From the NCBI GenBank assembly GCA_018389105.1, contig JACATO010001038.1, positions 210,970-274,969 of the forward strand: a stretch of 64,000 nt of DNA, in the 5' to 3' direction. A program made the position numbers and the translations under genes. Below the pieces are notes generated by a model. It searched no databases. It saw only the letters and a program-made list of their open reading frames with translations, and was not told where the DNA came from. Positions within the stretch are counted from its first letter, which is position 1; each line of letters starts with the position of its first letter. Positions 48,530-62,799 of this stretch are shown one piece after another. The DNA is from Nautilus pompilius. Lineage: Eukaryota > Mollusca > Cephalopoda > Nautilida > Nautilidae.

Positions 48530-51295
48530 GCATGTTTAAAATTACTTCAAGGGCAACCGTGGTGTCATTAGTGTGTACTGAAGAGATTTCGTAGATTTCC
48601 CGAAACATCGGTAGAACATTTTCATATTATCGAAATATGGCCCTAACAAATCATGGAAAATTCATTAGCAGCAACAGTGCCCGTCTACCTCGCCTGGAAT
48701 GAGCTGCTGTTGAGATATGCACTGCAAAAAATTTTCATTTTTACTTTAGCTTTACTAATGACAGAAAACCATTAATAATGCAAAGGAGGAGTGTTTTTGT
48801 AGTAACTGAAGGTGGAGTAAAGATCAAATTTGGCCAGGGATTAATCGAATATTTCTGTAACAACGAAATTAACGCGTGCCCGCGTTGTCTGACTCTGAGG
48901 ATGTGCAGTAAAGCGCAAAGCTGCCATAATTATGAACATATCAGGACATTTTCCGTACAATAAGTTTACTAATACATATATAGTTGCATGTTTATTAGCA
49001 GATACCTATAAAAATGCCTCTATGCAGGAGAAAGATTACACTGAACGAAGGGATATCTTCACTTCATTTTTAACAAATGGAGTCCAAAAAGGGCACATTT
49101 ACTCGGTATTTAGATGACATTTACTCTCTGTCATATCGATCATCGTGTATAAATCAAAAACGGCGATCTTCTGATTCTTTATGTAAGCCATGGAGATTAT
49201 TCAGTATTGTGTTCAATCTTTTACCCTATACAGCTTTTAAAATCAACTTTGATTAACCATTTCGTTGGTGATCCCACATTTATAGCTGCCAGTGTATTTT
49301 TAAAAAACACCTAAGCTTAAAATTAGCTGTGATAACTACAAAATGATTCTGATATATTTTTATAATTTAGACTTAACAAGGGCTCCCGTGTAAATCCTTG
49401 ATATAAACAATCTCTATCGTAAATCTAGATAAATAATTAAACTGCTAAAACTAATGGACAGAATCATAAATAAATAAACAAGATATATAGCTTTTATGGT
49501 GTGGAATGCAAACGATAAAAAGTATATTGCTGTTTCGAAACGAATGCAAACAAAAAAAGCTTATCTGAAGAGGATTTTATAAAAGATATCCCCAACATTC
49601 AGGCACATTTAAAGGTTTTTTTAAATTACTATTTCGTAGATCGCAGGGATAAGATACAGTTCCCATATCTAAGCAAATAATTTAACAGGAAAATATATAA
49701 ATTGTTAAGCATAATTGATTTTTTCTTATAAGTTTGTAAAATAATATCTAAATAATTAGCACGTAGTTAAATTAATGAAAATCTCATTTGATATAATGCT
49801 ATTTTTTATGCAGTCCTGATAGTGCTATAGTTTGGTAAAGACATAGACACTTCTCTTTTTGGTAGATTAATATGCGTTTTTATAATTATTATACACATAA
49901 AATCAGAGTTCGTAAGTTAGTAAACAAAGGAAAACAAACGTAGAAAAACATTTCTTGACCAATATAGACTGCAAGAAACTAACTAACGCCTATATAACCT
50001 GAAAAAGCAACGACTAATAAAAATGATATTAAGATAAGTTAATAGAAACTCATCTACGAATAAAAAGTAATCAAGTTAATTAGTTGATTGTTTTACAAAA
50101 TGCCATTCTACTAACTATTCAAGTAGTAAACTTAACTTAGCAGTTAGTGAATTGAAATATGCATAAAGTTAAGCTGACTATAGTTATCCACTCAATTCGG
50201 ACTGCACTAGAAGACCTGTACTTTTCTATTTGCTGGCCAGAAATAAAGTTAAGTATTGTTCATATTTTTAAAATTAGCAGTTTGATCTTCGATGAAGCTG
50301 TTTGTGTAAAGACATCAGTTTTTGTGAACAATCTATGGTTCTGGTATGACAAGAACATTGAGCAGGCGTGTATATTTTTGGCGATAAAATGAGAAAAGAA
50401 TTGGAAACAAATTTTGTTTCTAGAAGGAACCACTTTAGAATGTCTTTAGAATTTTACTAACATTACAATGTACATATGGATCAATGGAATAAAGATTTTA
50501 CCATTTACATTAACGCCGTATATTCTCATTTATGAAATTGAATCTTTTGTCAAGTGAAGATAACGAAAATTTGTCGGTAACACCAAATCATTTATCTGCA
50601 AATGTGATGTGTAAATTCAGGCTTTGTCTTAATAGTCAAGATTTTTCTAAATTTAACTGTGATCTATCAGGAAATAGCACTTATGTGAAACTCAAAGGTT
50701 CATTTTTCTCTTTTTCCGTAAGGAGTTCTTTAATTTGAATTACAATTGAAAACCACTGGAGAACATGCATTTGACTTGACATAGTGCCTGAAATAACTGA
50801 AAAGCCATCTTTACATGACATTTTAGGATGGCCTCTGCTTATCTGATATTTACAGTTAACAACAGAAAAATAAGAGCTTGTCTCGTAAAAGAAGCCTTCG
50901 TAAAGAAGAATGTAAATAGAAGTCACGACTGTATTAGCGTAGTCTCCGATAAGAAATACTGTAAACAGCAACGCAAAGAACTATAAATACTTCTCATTAA
51001 TATTAATTTGACAGAAAAAATTTTTTTACTCTTTTATAAGATCATACGAAGTTAATTATATCAGTAAATGCCGTGTAAATCATTTGTCAAAATGGATCAT
51101 ACAAACTTTGCCAGTCAGTTTGGCCCATTCACTAATTATAGATACATTTGCTTTTATGTTTGACATAAAGCCTTCAAATAAACACTTGGTGGAACTTCTT
51201 TCCTATTTATATTTTGAAAAGTTGTATAAAACTAAGAAAGAATATTTGGGAAAGTTCAGTTTGAAAATGAATAGGTGTCATTTCTAACAATAAAG
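48530..51295. other. AT-rich stretch without recognisable genes
   Basis: Many short open frames (for example 48778-48963, 50159-50392 and 50681-50971) have no domain. Very low GC content explains the composition. Confidence 0.4.
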
Positions 51296-51299
51296 TATC

Positions 51300-52490
51300 G
51301 CATAAACCGGAATATTTCAGACGATTGCTGATCTGTTCTTTGTGTTTTAACCCTGCCAAACTTTTGCTTTTAATTTTAAAAAAATTATTATGCAGAGTTC
51401 TAGAAATTCCTTCATATTTTTTCCATGTATATAAATAGCCATCCAAGCATCAGCATCTTTAGCCAATGTTGAAGTAATATTTTAACAAAATATATTAATT
51501 CCGACTTGTGAAAATATTGGAAATGAGCATGGGTAATCGTAGTGATAGCAAGCGGATTGCTACATAGGCGGGAAGGAACCGGACAAGTTCAGGGTTTGCC
51601 AGTAAGAGTTGTTGGCAGTATTGAGCAAGAAAACTGGACGATTTCGCCTAAGAAAAGTGGCAGATCAGAAAAATAAACCGTCATCTAGAGAAGAATGAAG
51701 TTTGGCAAGGTTTCAAGAAAAAGAAAGTCTGTCTAAGGTGGTACATTAGCTAGTGAATTGAGAAAATGTATTGCCAAAAGATATCGGATATATCTATTAA
51801 GAGATGTTTGGTAAGAATTGACTTACAATCACACATCTCAACTAAAAATTTGAATTAGAAACTGGAAAATTTGAGTAAGGTGATAGTTGCAGTTGAAAGT
51901 TTATTTAATAGTTTTGGTAATCGTGGTTCTTTTAAGAGTCAGAATAAAACCAGATAGAAGATCTAAACCAGACTGTGTTTGGTCAACTCAGAACCATTCA
52001 GAGAGAGTTTCCACATCTGGACCTGTTTCTCTGCTAAAGATAAAGCCAAGTTTGAAATCCTATAAAAAGTATCATCAATAAACAATAAAAAAAATTAGTA
52101 TCTGAATATTTTGAAAACAGATTCAGAAGAAACTTCGTATTGATGGTAACTTTTGGCTTTTAAAAGATAAGGCGCCATGTCATAAGGTAAAAAAAATTTT
52201 ATCCTAGTTGGAAAATAAAATATTATGGTTGAGGTTGTCTAAAACGTTTTGTGATTTAAATGCAAATGAGAACATATGGGCAGTGATTATCATGATGTGT
52301 TAAAAAGAAGCATTATCTTTAAATAGAGAAAAATATTAGCAAAAAACAAGACTTTGTTTGGAACTCAATTTTCTGCTATTACCTTATTTTGTAATCTTTC
52401 TTCATCGTGCTCGATAAAAACAAAATATTTTTTCTTGGCTTTAAGTCTTTTCTGTTATGAAAAAATGCAAAATAAAATTACTGGCCAAGT
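51300..52490 (+). mobile_element. Tc1-like transposase fossil, family 2 copy B
   Basis: Sister of the copy at 24.96-26.26 kb, same strand. The leader (CATCCAAGCATCAGCATCTT at about 51440) matches CATGCATCAGCATCTT at 25079. The core again shows VIVAVESLFNSFGN-like sequence (51880-51920), a Cys-rich part near 51970-52030, the DKAPC-like block (near 52168) and ENIWAV (near 52268). Frameshifts and small deletions are more numerous than in copy A. Both copies are dead. Confidence 0.78.
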
Positions 52491-52494
52491 CTAT

Positions 52495-54070
52495 ACTAGG
52501 TAAGATCGGGTTTCGTTGGACGAACAAATTATATTTTGTTATATATGATTTTATTAAATTTAATTTCTCTGGAAGCAAGAAATGAATGGCTAAAAGGATG
52601 GATACAAAAATAAACAAAATTATATGATATGAAAACCAGGGTACTTGTTGATATTCTTTTTCCCTCAGTCATTGTTACCAGCCAGAAAGTCTGCAGTATA
52701 TAGTCTTCAGCCAGGTCTCTTCACGGATTATGTTGCACAGACCTCTATAGAGTACATTCCAATGCCTGATTACATACGCCATGAAAGCTGCCTGCATTAA
52801 ACCATATTTAATTAAAGTCTGGCAGGTGCTGTCATAGTATGAGAGTACGTGAAGGTTGGCGTAAGTAATCCAAGCAACAGCGCCTCACTACCCCATCTGA
52901 CTGGCGTGTGTGAAAAATTTGGAATCGCCTCCGCAGTTTCTTTCATAATCCCGGCTCTACTTGATCTTCAGCAACTGGAATAAAGAACCTGATGTACTCG
53001 GTACTTGGGGTGCGATAAAAGATCACTAATACTGAACTGAATGCAGGGACGTTCGAATAAATCCCAGAAGAGAGGACACCATTACGGTAAAGCTACCTCA
53101 GCTAGGTTTTAATTGGACACCTTTGTTATGACGTAATGTCACCGCAAAAAATGGTGCTTGGGGCCTCCGTTTCCGTCGCTAAGGATGAAGTAAAGACGTT
53201 TTGTTTCATCCCAAGCGACTGCGCAAACCCTGTGACATTAACTTGAAACAGGGCATGATCAGTGCTTCGTGCTGAATCATAAAAGATCAACAGTTGTACA
53301 AGATATCTCTATATGAGATCGAAGACGCCATCTTGGTTCCTTACAGCAATCAACACGTGTAAACACGCCGTTTTCCTCGCTAGTCCTTGATCGGAAATGC
53401 CAGGCAGAAACTAATATTAGTGATTTTCGTTTAGGGTGGAGCTCGCAGGCATTACTGTACATTTATTGGCTGAGATACAGACCACCCGACACGCGTACAT
53501 CTCAGCCCGAAGTTCACTTTACCATTACAAACCGGACCGCGTGCTGTTTTTATAGAACACCAAACCTGATGGTTTTCTTTGCATAATTTTGGTGCACAAC
53601 TTTGAAAACAAAAGGTTAATCTCAGCTCTTCTTATTTTTCCCTTTTCGTGTCAAGTAGACATTTACCTATTACTTACCGCATCAGCTTTTCCTTGATCAG
53701 CCGCATCTGCTGTGGATTATGGTGTTCTGGTTAATACTACATAGTGTTTTTGCTTGGCTAGATAGCTTTTAATCACGCGTAATCGCAAAGTAAAGTCCAG
53801 ATTTATCATCAAGTTCTAACAAGTGTCATGTAAATCAATCTAATTATCAGTAAATGAATGCAAGTCCATTATTATCAGTTAGTGAAGGTCAGTAGCGATC
53901 GCCATTACAAATAAATCTCTCTAAATACCACGTAAAAGTCAATCTTTATCAGCAAATACTAGCACATTTAGAGTGCATAATTTCATCTTAATAAATAAAT
54001 GCCATTAGATGCCATATAAAAATAGGCTTTGATTTTACTGTCCCATTTAATGAGGACTGTCAAACAATTC
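52495..54070. other. Non-coding stretch, moderate GC in 52.7-53.5 kb
   Basis: The segment at 52660-53480 has higher GC and the look of decayed repeat sequence, but no family could be named. It contains GCCATCTTGG near 53327. Confidence 0.35.
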
Positions 54071-54071
54071 C

Positions 54072-54245
<174 letters not shown>

Positions 54246-54335
54246 TTATCGATTCAAATTTTGCTTTTCTAAAAAAAATAATTTAGTTGTATCCGTGATA
54301 TTCAGTGACGCCATTCCCAGTTCTGCTAACGCAGC

Positions 54336-54480
54336 CAGGGTGGCGCTGCGGTCAGTAAGTGCTTCCCAACCGAAGCATCATGAAGACGGCTAAATGTCCT
54401 GGTTCAATCTTCGTTAATCCTCCATAACAATGAAATAAAGAGATTAACGCCGTATTATCACCTGAAACCTCGTGCTGTGT
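54336..54480 (+). repeat. tRNA-derived SINE-like element
   Basis: GGGTGGCGCTGCGGTCAGTA resembles an A box region, and GGTTCAATCTTC at 54401 a B box about 50 bases later. A short tail follows to about 54480. No functional cloverleaf was found. Confidence 0.5.
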
Positions 54481-54484
54481 TTAT

Positions 54485-56570
54485 CCCCCACTCAAAATTT
54501 AACCATTATTGAGAGGATTGTGAGTGCAAACGGCTGACAACCAGTTAGCGAGTTGTGTATAAACCGAGTCCTTGATGTGTTTGAATGCTGTAGACAGAGG
54601 CTTAGCTTTGGTCGATGTCGCTGATCACGAGAGAGTTCCCGCGGTGCTGGTAAAAACGCAGTCTTTGACCGCGTGCCATTTAGCAAAACTACTTACCTAT
54701 GATAATTACGTTAGGTGGCGTGGCGAGTTATTTACTTCTTTTTATGAAGAATAGAAAGAGAGGAAGGGTTAAGCTGGTTTTCAGCCGTGCGGAGGAAGTC
54801 CTGATGTTTCGACTGGTCTCCGAGGTGAGTCATCTCTTCAGGGACGACCTTCGAAGTTGGCTCCTCATCTCTGTGCTACGTCGACAGGAGATTAGATCCA
54901 GAAAGAAAGTGAAAAGGTTTCGCTACAAAATGCAAAATAAAACTTTTTTTTTCCCAAAAAGATGAACAAATAAACTCAATAAAATAGTGGAAATTGATTT
55001 GATAGTTCCCAGTATAGTCTTTTAGCTGGTCTCGGCACTTTGTCAGTGCCAGTAACACCGAACAATTCCCGGGTACAGATTGGGAAATGTTAATGATTCT
55101 TGCCTACTGGCTAGAACGTGTACTGTAAACGAATCCTCAACAGGTCAGTAAGGTCTGCTAGAGACAATAGTTTAGAAGTTAAGAATGCTGGATACAAACG
55201 TTCTTGAACACTCTTGTTTAAGAATTCATTTTACTTCATTAAGTACAACATCTAACGAGTTTATTAGTGGTGCGTTAGTAAGGTCTGCTGCGCACTGTGA
55301 TGTGACGTGAGTATAGGACGAGCCACGTAGGGAGGTCAAACATTCAAAGTAGACAGTAAATTTAATAACGCGTCGGGTTCATGATAGCACCTGCCCAGTC
55401 GAGAAAGTGTCACCTTATACTGTTGACGAGCCGTCTTGTTGCACACCCGCGCCCTTCTTCCGCCAGGGTGGCCTGGAGATTGCTCAGCCATCTTTGACGA
55501 ATTTTGCTGATTATGGCTCTCCGTAAAAGATGTCCTGCAACTGGTGATTCGGTGATGCGGCGAGCTATTACAGACAATCGATTACAGTGGCCTGCACAGA
55601 ATCTCTCACAATGTTGGCTTATTGAAATCAAACAACTACCATCTTGGCAAATGCAACCCGAGATTAAACATCCAGGAAATTTCACTAAAGTCGGAAGGAG
55701 TATGGTGCCTGTGGAAACAACCTTCACATATTTCCTGTCGACGACTAACTCAGTACCGCCTTGCTCCATTGTGCCTAGCTACACCATCACTGTGATTGGC
55801 ATTGTCTACTTGTATTGTGTACGAGTGGCTGATGTAGAGCTGAGGTAATCGCAAATGAGTTTCTTTGCGCTGTTCGCTATCAACCTATCGCAACAATCTG
55901 TTGCTTTGGATATACGGCCTGGTGACCTGTACGATACAGCTGCTGACCAAATTGCAGTTATGTTTCCAGCAACGATTACCTGAGTAGTCTACTCTAATCT
56001 CAATACTCCAAGCGCGCAGACGTGTTCACATTTTGTCAGGTGTTGACAACTCGGCATGGCAAAAATCTAATGCAGAGAGATTCATGGAATCTATCGGACT
56101 CTTTTTATATTCTACTGTCTGGGCAAATAAAACACATGCGTCAAAACCTTCTTGTGTAATACGAGAAGTGCATCCCAGAGACTCTCTCATAACAATGGCG
56201 TAGGCTACACACGCATGTATTAAACAATTGCTTGTCATATCTTTATGAATAGGCTACTGAATATCAAAGCAAGAGAACAACTGCATAATTTAAATATGCA
56301 GTATATACTTAATTTATAATTTCTTCTAAAAAATGATAATATAATCATCTCATTTAAATGTCGCTCATTTTCCCAGTTTTCTGTTGGTACATTTAAATTC
56401 TTTAACCAAAATTTTAAAAAAAGGAACATGATTAACTCGAATTTTGCCTAAGGTATTTGAAGAGATGCGAATTAAAATTTTTATATTGTATGTTTTACCG
56501 GTATCTTATTTTTAAAACGAAGATTTCAGTTAAAGGTCAGTCAACTGACATGGAAATATTGAATACTTAT
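54485..56570. other. Non-coding stretch with a GC-richer patch
   Basis: The part at 55300-55850 is GC-richer and open on both strands (119 codons leftward from 55769, 114 rightward from 55504). An Arg-rich leftward product, unrecognised, could be repeat-derived. No start context or splice support was seen. Confidence 0.3.
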
Positions 56571-56574
56571 CGGT

Positions 56575-57150
56575 ACAGCTAGGTTTTTAAGCAATGAGTA
56601 TCGATTAAACAGGCAGTCGGTAGGGATAATATGGAACAGCTACACGGAAAATATGGAGATGATATTGAAACAGACGATTTGAAAGGTTAGGCAAGTAGAC
56701 TGGTGTAAGTTGAATAAAATGATGGGCTCTCTAAAAGCTTGTTAAGCAGATAGGCTTTATGGACAGTTGAATGGCTTTTCAGTATGGAAATTTGGTTAAA
56801 TAGTCATACACTATGAACAGTTGGTTGAGACAGTAAGTAACATGAACAACTGATTAAATAGATAACATGGAGAAGTGGCCAGGAATTATACACCTTTAGT
56901 TAAAATGACAGTCGGTATGAACTCTTCATTGAATCAAATACAGCACAGACAGCATGGGTAATATGAAGAAGGTTAAATAAACTACTTGTATAGAAAATCT
57001 GCTAACATTACAGAAAACACGAACACTTGATTTAATGAACAAGTTGGGCAGTATATAAAATAGGAAATATAAATAGTCATTTAACGTTAATTAGTAATAT
57101 GGTGATTTATTCAAATTAAGAAGCAGTGTTATTCAGTTAATGACATGAAC
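56575..57150 (+). repeat. Degenerate minisatellite, unit about 27-30 bp
   Basis: The pattern TATGAACAGTTGGTTAAATAGA recurs loosely: TATGGAAATTTGGTTAAATAG (56783), TATGAACAGTTGGTTGAGACAG (56811), CATGAACAACTGATTAAATAG (56842), and again to about 57140 with growing divergence. Confidence 0.6.
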
Positions 57151-57154
57151 AAAT

Positions 57155-60100
57155 AAAATGGTGTCTCCACCCATTGTTTTTAAAGTAAATATCTAGATTT
57201 ACCAAATGTCTCGTTTGTGAACATCTTAACCAATATATTATTTTAGAAATATTAGATTTGTTTCCTGTATAAAAATGATGTTAGAATGTCTTTTTAGAAA
57301 GCAGGATCTAAATTAACAGCGAAACAATCTGAAAAACCGTCAGAGTTAAATAAAATATTTCATGCTAATACAACATAACTTTTTAATACTATGCGATTTT
57401 TTTTAAAAATCTCATCAAAAGAACTTCAACATTTGAAATTGCGAGCGAGAACTGATGATTAATTAATTTTCTGAATAGTGTATTCAACGATTATTTGTGA
57501 ATTTATCAGCTTTAGTGATACTGAAAGTTTTAGCATCCCTTGCAAACCTAATGATGTCAATTTTCTAAAAAGGATTTAAAAAAAACTCAATTTGAAAAAG
57601 TTGATAAATATTTTTATTAAACTTTATTGTTTTCTTGAATTTAATATTTTATAAAAAATTAAAAGATTAACATGAAAGCGTATGTCTTATTAACTATTAA
57701 TCATTTGCTTTATAAATAACATTAAATTATATTATTATTGACTAAATTTTAACGAGTGATGATTTCATTATTCTGTTATTAGATTCGCTACGGAATTTTA
57801 TCACTGAGACAAAATCTGCTCAAAATGCTAGACGACTGTTCCCCTATAACTTGTAATCCAACAATTAAACAGACATATTACATGACATTTACTCTCTATC
57901 GTACTTAATGCCATACCTTGTTTCTCAACTTTGATCATTTATGTAGATTCTTACATTATTAAACATCCCACTTATATCAAATAAATGCCAGAAAATATTA
58001 TTTTCCATCTTTATCATCGTTACTAGAGTTTTGGTAGGTAACAGATGTTTTTTTTTTCTTCTCTCGCAAGATAGTACATTAAATTTTGTTTAAGCCTTTA
58101 ATAAAAATATTAACTGTGTAAAAAATCTATTAAAATACCGCGTTAGCACGGGTGGGATTATTTGAAATCACCCCCTTGGTACCTAAACTGCTCTGCTAAA
58201 TACCGAAACATATGTATCTTCAGGTATAAATTTTCACGCAATGTTGATTTGAATACCCGATCACCATCTTAATAGCTAAATAAAACAAATTCTGACTGAG
58301 ATGTTTTAACGGTTTACCATACATATTAACCAAAGGGGAGAAAAGCACAGTAGCTTACTCAAGACGAATTTATATGGGTAAATCATTTTTCAAAGCAAAA
58401 GGGAATCTCACTAAATCTACGTTTGCCTCATTCTTATAGGTAAATGGATGACACGCGGTTGTATAGCACTTTGGCAATTGGAATTATTCTGAACTACTAA
58501 GACTTAAATTATTTCTAAAAAAATGTAAATGTCTAGCGATGTTATAAGTCGTGCCAGATACGAACCACATATATGCTTAATCTAATTGCTGCATTATATT
58601 TGTTTGTTCCTCTTTTTTATAGGTTCGTTGCTTTTTTCTGTGCCATGTTAAGCTCCGACTCGCCATTGAGGAGTAATATCACTGAGTTACTGGCTCCTCG
58701 CATGATATGAATAGGATGTAATTTCTGTCTAAAGCATTTTACGGTTTTCGAATTATTGTTCTCCATCCTTTAGCAAGCAAAGTGTTTTATGTTTTTTTTT
58801 TCTTTGTTTAAGTGAATTACTAAACCGCACTTTAATGTCAGACAGCTGCAACTTGATGCTGTTCATGTTTCGAAAAAGCTAAGCCACAGCGGATTTTCAC
58901 ATTTCTGTCCTGTGCAGTCTGTTTATATCTCATATTTTCCACGATGATGAACTTCTTCGCCCTGTTGATTTATCTGTTGCTTCGTCATTTTATTATCGGT
59001 GTTCACGGTAATTTTTGGTTGACTTCATGCATTTCCTTATCGTCTGAGAATAATATTGGGTTAAACAAATAATTAAGAAAATTATCTATACTATTTTATT
59101 AAAAGCCTCGAAATTTGATGTTTTTGGTTATTTCTTTCGAGGAATTACTGAAATACTCTAACGTACAACGTGTTATTCCGTTAAAAATCTAGAAAAATTA
59201 TTAGAATTAAATTGGTATTTTATCAAAACATTAAATGAAGATTTAGATTATCTTCTTTAGACTACGATTATTTTTTTAAGATATCGTAATTTTATTTAAA
59301 ACACAGTGGAGAATAAGTAGAATATTGTGACGATTGTTTTACATCTCTAATCGATAAGAATAAATTCCACTCTATAAATAGACTATTCAACATGTAGTGT
59401 AGAAACAGAGAAAGTCAAATGGGAATTCTGTTGATAAAAACTCTAATTATAAATTAAACTGAATCTTACTTTCAATGAGCTTCGGAATTTAATGAGCAAG
59501 AATGGTGATCTTCTCACGTATGCGTCCATTTCCGAAAGCGACTTGTGAGAGTTATCAAATACCATTGAGCCGTCTTTTAGAATCTCTATCTGTTGTCTGC
59601 CAAATCTAGAAAAGGTAGAGGAAGTATATTCCTGTTAAACCACCAAATTCAATTTAAAGTATTGCCAACTTGTAAATTTTAAGAAAAAGAAAAAAGAAAC
59701 CAGGAACCATTTTTCTTCAAATGAATTAAAATCGGGAATTAAAGTTACATAAATTATATCAGGCAGATATCGTTCGAAAATCTGAATACTCGAGCACCAA
59801 AATTGTTTAAGCCGGAGAATTTTAACCAAATTCATGAGTGTTATGTACACAGCTTGGTTAATATTTTTTTAAAATCTGAACTAGTGTCCAGGGTTATCTA
59901 GACCACGTAAAACACTGTCATATATTCTCCCAACATTCTGCTATTTGGAAAACTTTAACTATTCCACTTTTCACGTAAATAATTTCTGCTTGAACTCTGA
60001 TCATTTCATCCAGTTGTCTTTTTTTAAAACAAATTGTTGCCACCTCTTTTTTATCTCGCTAATGTCACACAAGTTTGTAGAACTCATGACCATCGCCTAA

Positions 60101-60860
60101 GAGCGAAAAAACTACTGTTTTATTTGTATCAAGCTGTTCTGTATTAACTTTCGTTGTGCTCCCGTGGGGTGGGGTCGTTACCTTTCTGCAGTGGTAAACT
60201 CAGCAGGTATTTCTTCATGGAATTACGTGACGTCGCAGAATATTGCGATGCCTCTCTTTTTTGAGAATTCCCTGTATTTACTTTACTCGTAATTTTTCCT
60301 TCATCAACTGGATAACCAGCAAAACAAAAATCGAGTTCAGTCAAATTATTTTCTTCATTTTAACTTGTTTGATCAAGGACTTTCTAACTGCTGCACGACC
60401 ATTCGATTAAACCATCTTCTGATAGTACAGAGTCAGAGATGCTGACTGTTGCAGCGCATTCGTGCTCAAAAGTTAATTGGCTACTTATCAGGAAAGCGTT
60501 CGCTAAAGAATTTCAAACCAGCGACCTCTCATCAGGTTCCATTGTTCCTCCTCTTTCCACTAATTTATATACGAGCCAGTCGACATTATTCTATAAATGG
60601 TTCTTTTCGCACATCACCCGAACAACTCCTACTTTCAACATACTTTTTCTTCGGAGGTGTGGTCTTTACAGCGGAGATTATTATCCTTAGAGGGAAGCGT
60701 AGTGCCGCTGTCATCCGCCAGAGAGAGTCAGTGTCTTCCCTGCGTCACCGACGACCCGCCACTTTCTGCTGACAACGGCAGAAAAATACCCACCAGAACT
60801 CTTCGTTTTCAGGTGTGTGTGGGGGAGCCCTTAATGTAAGAAAGGGAAAAATAAACCGTG
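57155..60860. other. AT-rich stretch without recognisable genes
   Basis: Very AT-rich to about 60.1 kb, with no domains. At 60440-60840 GC rises and two rightward frames stay open (83 and 107 codons), with no family recognised. Confidence 0.35.
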
Positions 60861-60861
60861 T

Positions 60862-60965
60862 CAAGGAGATTCACCTAACTGAGCCGCTCCCGAGCGTGGA
60901 TCGAACCCGGTTCTCCATCTTGGATCACCAATAGCCTAAATACAAGATCATCAGCTCCCCTACTT
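60862..60965 (-). repeat. tRNA-derived SINE-like element, minus strand
   Basis: On the minus strand GGGTTCGATCC (60899-60909) is a perfect B box, preceded at the right distance by a weaker A-box-like GAGCTGATGATC. The surrounding stem does not close like a tRNA gene, so a SINE head is preferred. Confidence 0.45.
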
Positions 60966-61139
60966 CAAAAGTAAGACGTTATACGACGGGAAAAATGGAT
61001 AACCTCGTCTCGTGCAGAAATTCTATCTTTTTATATAATGGAATTTAACTAATCACATGCAAATGCGATTACAAATGTCAGCAAATAATGAATCTCTGTG
61101 CGTGAAACGGAGAATTATTTTGATGCTGTACTAATAACA

Positions 61140-61960
61140 TTATTAACTGAAACCTAACCATGACTCCTTTTTAAGACGATTTAATCCATAGCTTAAAATT
61201 AACCCTAGCTCTCACTCTTTGCATTACTCTAACCTTAATCTTAAACATAATCGTGACAAACTCAGATCTAATCCACACTGTATCCCCTAAATATAAAACT
61301 ATTTTAATCTACCATCTAACTTTAATGCAATCTTTACATTAATCCTAACCTTACGATAATCATATCTTAACATAAACTACTAATAATATAATTTTAACCA
61401 AACCCGTAATCGTAATCACAATATTAACTTTATAATAATATCAAGCTTAATCCAAAGGCATAATCTCAAATCAAATCATAACTTAGCTAATATCTAACTT
61501 TAAAACGTGTCCCTAATACTAATATTAAACAAGTAATAACTATAGTTCAAATTGAAACATCTAAATAATTCTAATCTTAACTTAACAATTATCGCTAAAT
61601 TAATGCTAATCCTAACCCAAATCTTAATTCTAAACTAAAAATATCACTAACTTAGCTAAACGCTAATTTTAACAAATATCTAAATTAATTTAACCCTATC
61701 TCTATTTCTAATCGTAACTAAAGCCCTATCTCTAACCTTTAATCCAGAAGAACTCTTCTAACTCTACACCCTTAACCCTTAACTCTTAGTTCTTATTTTT
61801 ACTCAATTCTACGTAACAGTATCATGACCAGAAATTCAATTTTGACTTTTACCATTAACTCTAAACTAATTTTGACCGTTGCCCTAAATCTATTCCTATC
61901 CTAACTTAACGCAGTTCTAAACTAACGCTAACCAAAACCCTGACAACAGTCTTAATTCTA
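61140..61960 (+). repeat. Degenerate telomere-like (CCCTAA-type) array
   Basis: About 800 bases of loose CTAACC/CTTAATC/CCCTAAC units, with several near-perfect pieces (TAATCCTAACC, CACCCTTAACCCTTAAC). It is the longest tract of this kind in the window. Confidence 0.75.
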
Positions 61961-61964
61961 AGCT

Positions 61965-62785
61965 GAAGAATACATTCTCAGGTCATTAAAGACACATTAT
62001 TGTAAAAAGTAAACCGGATCAGTCAGCAAAATTGACAGCTTTTAATATTATATCTACTGGCAATATTGGTAAAATGGTACCATTACAGATATATCTATCT
62101 GTAATAGCATAACTGTATTTAACTTAAGATATTTCTATTGTGTAAACTAACAGGACTGGTGCAAAGTATCAAAAGGAAATGTTTAGATCTTATAACAAAG
62201 TTCCTATGCGATAACTGAACAGGAAATTCAAAACGAGTAACTGATGCATTTATGTTGTAAGCAAATTACAATTCAAAAAGAGTCGTTTTAAAAGGGTCTA
62301 TTATCTCAGTCTTAAAGTAAATCCACCGTATGTCATAGTGACTTATACATGAAAACACAAGAGAAGAGAAATGACCGGATTATTTATTATACTCATGCAC
62401 AGTTTTATTACTAAAAAATACGTTATTATATCTTACCGTTCTGCAACCCTTCCTCACTTATACTTATGACCCCATTAGTAACTGTGGTTATCAAAAAATA
62501 TTTGTTCTAATAGTTCAAAAACCTCTCCTATCCATTCTTTTAAACGTCCACAATTCGGACTTGGTATATTTGATGTTTAATGTATATATGTATACACATA
62601 CATGATGTTTTATTCTTGAATGCAAAATTATAGCCGCTACTTCACATTAAAAATAAAACATGAAAAATTTAAATGACAAAAATAACAAAAAAACTGTAAT
62701 TTTAAAAATTCTGATTTTCTTAAAGTTTGTTTTTGTTGGTTTTAACAAATGGGAACCCGTTTTTCTTCATTACAACGAATAACTA
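61965..62785. other. AT-rich segment between opposite-polarity telomere-like tracts
   Basis: No gene was recognised. Nested palindromes AATGGTACCATT and ATTACAGATA/TATCTGTAAT lie at 62073-62105. Confidence 0.4.
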
Positions 62786-62799
62786 AACCTAAGTTACGA

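Noticed and set aside
55410-55850. Overlapping opposite-strand frames of about 115 codons
   Set aside because: Neither product shows a recognisable domain, and dual-strand openness is better explained by composition or an unidentified repeat.
60862-60965. Possible minus-strand tRNA gene
   Set aside because: There is a perfect B box, but no matching acceptor stem or clear anticodon arm.
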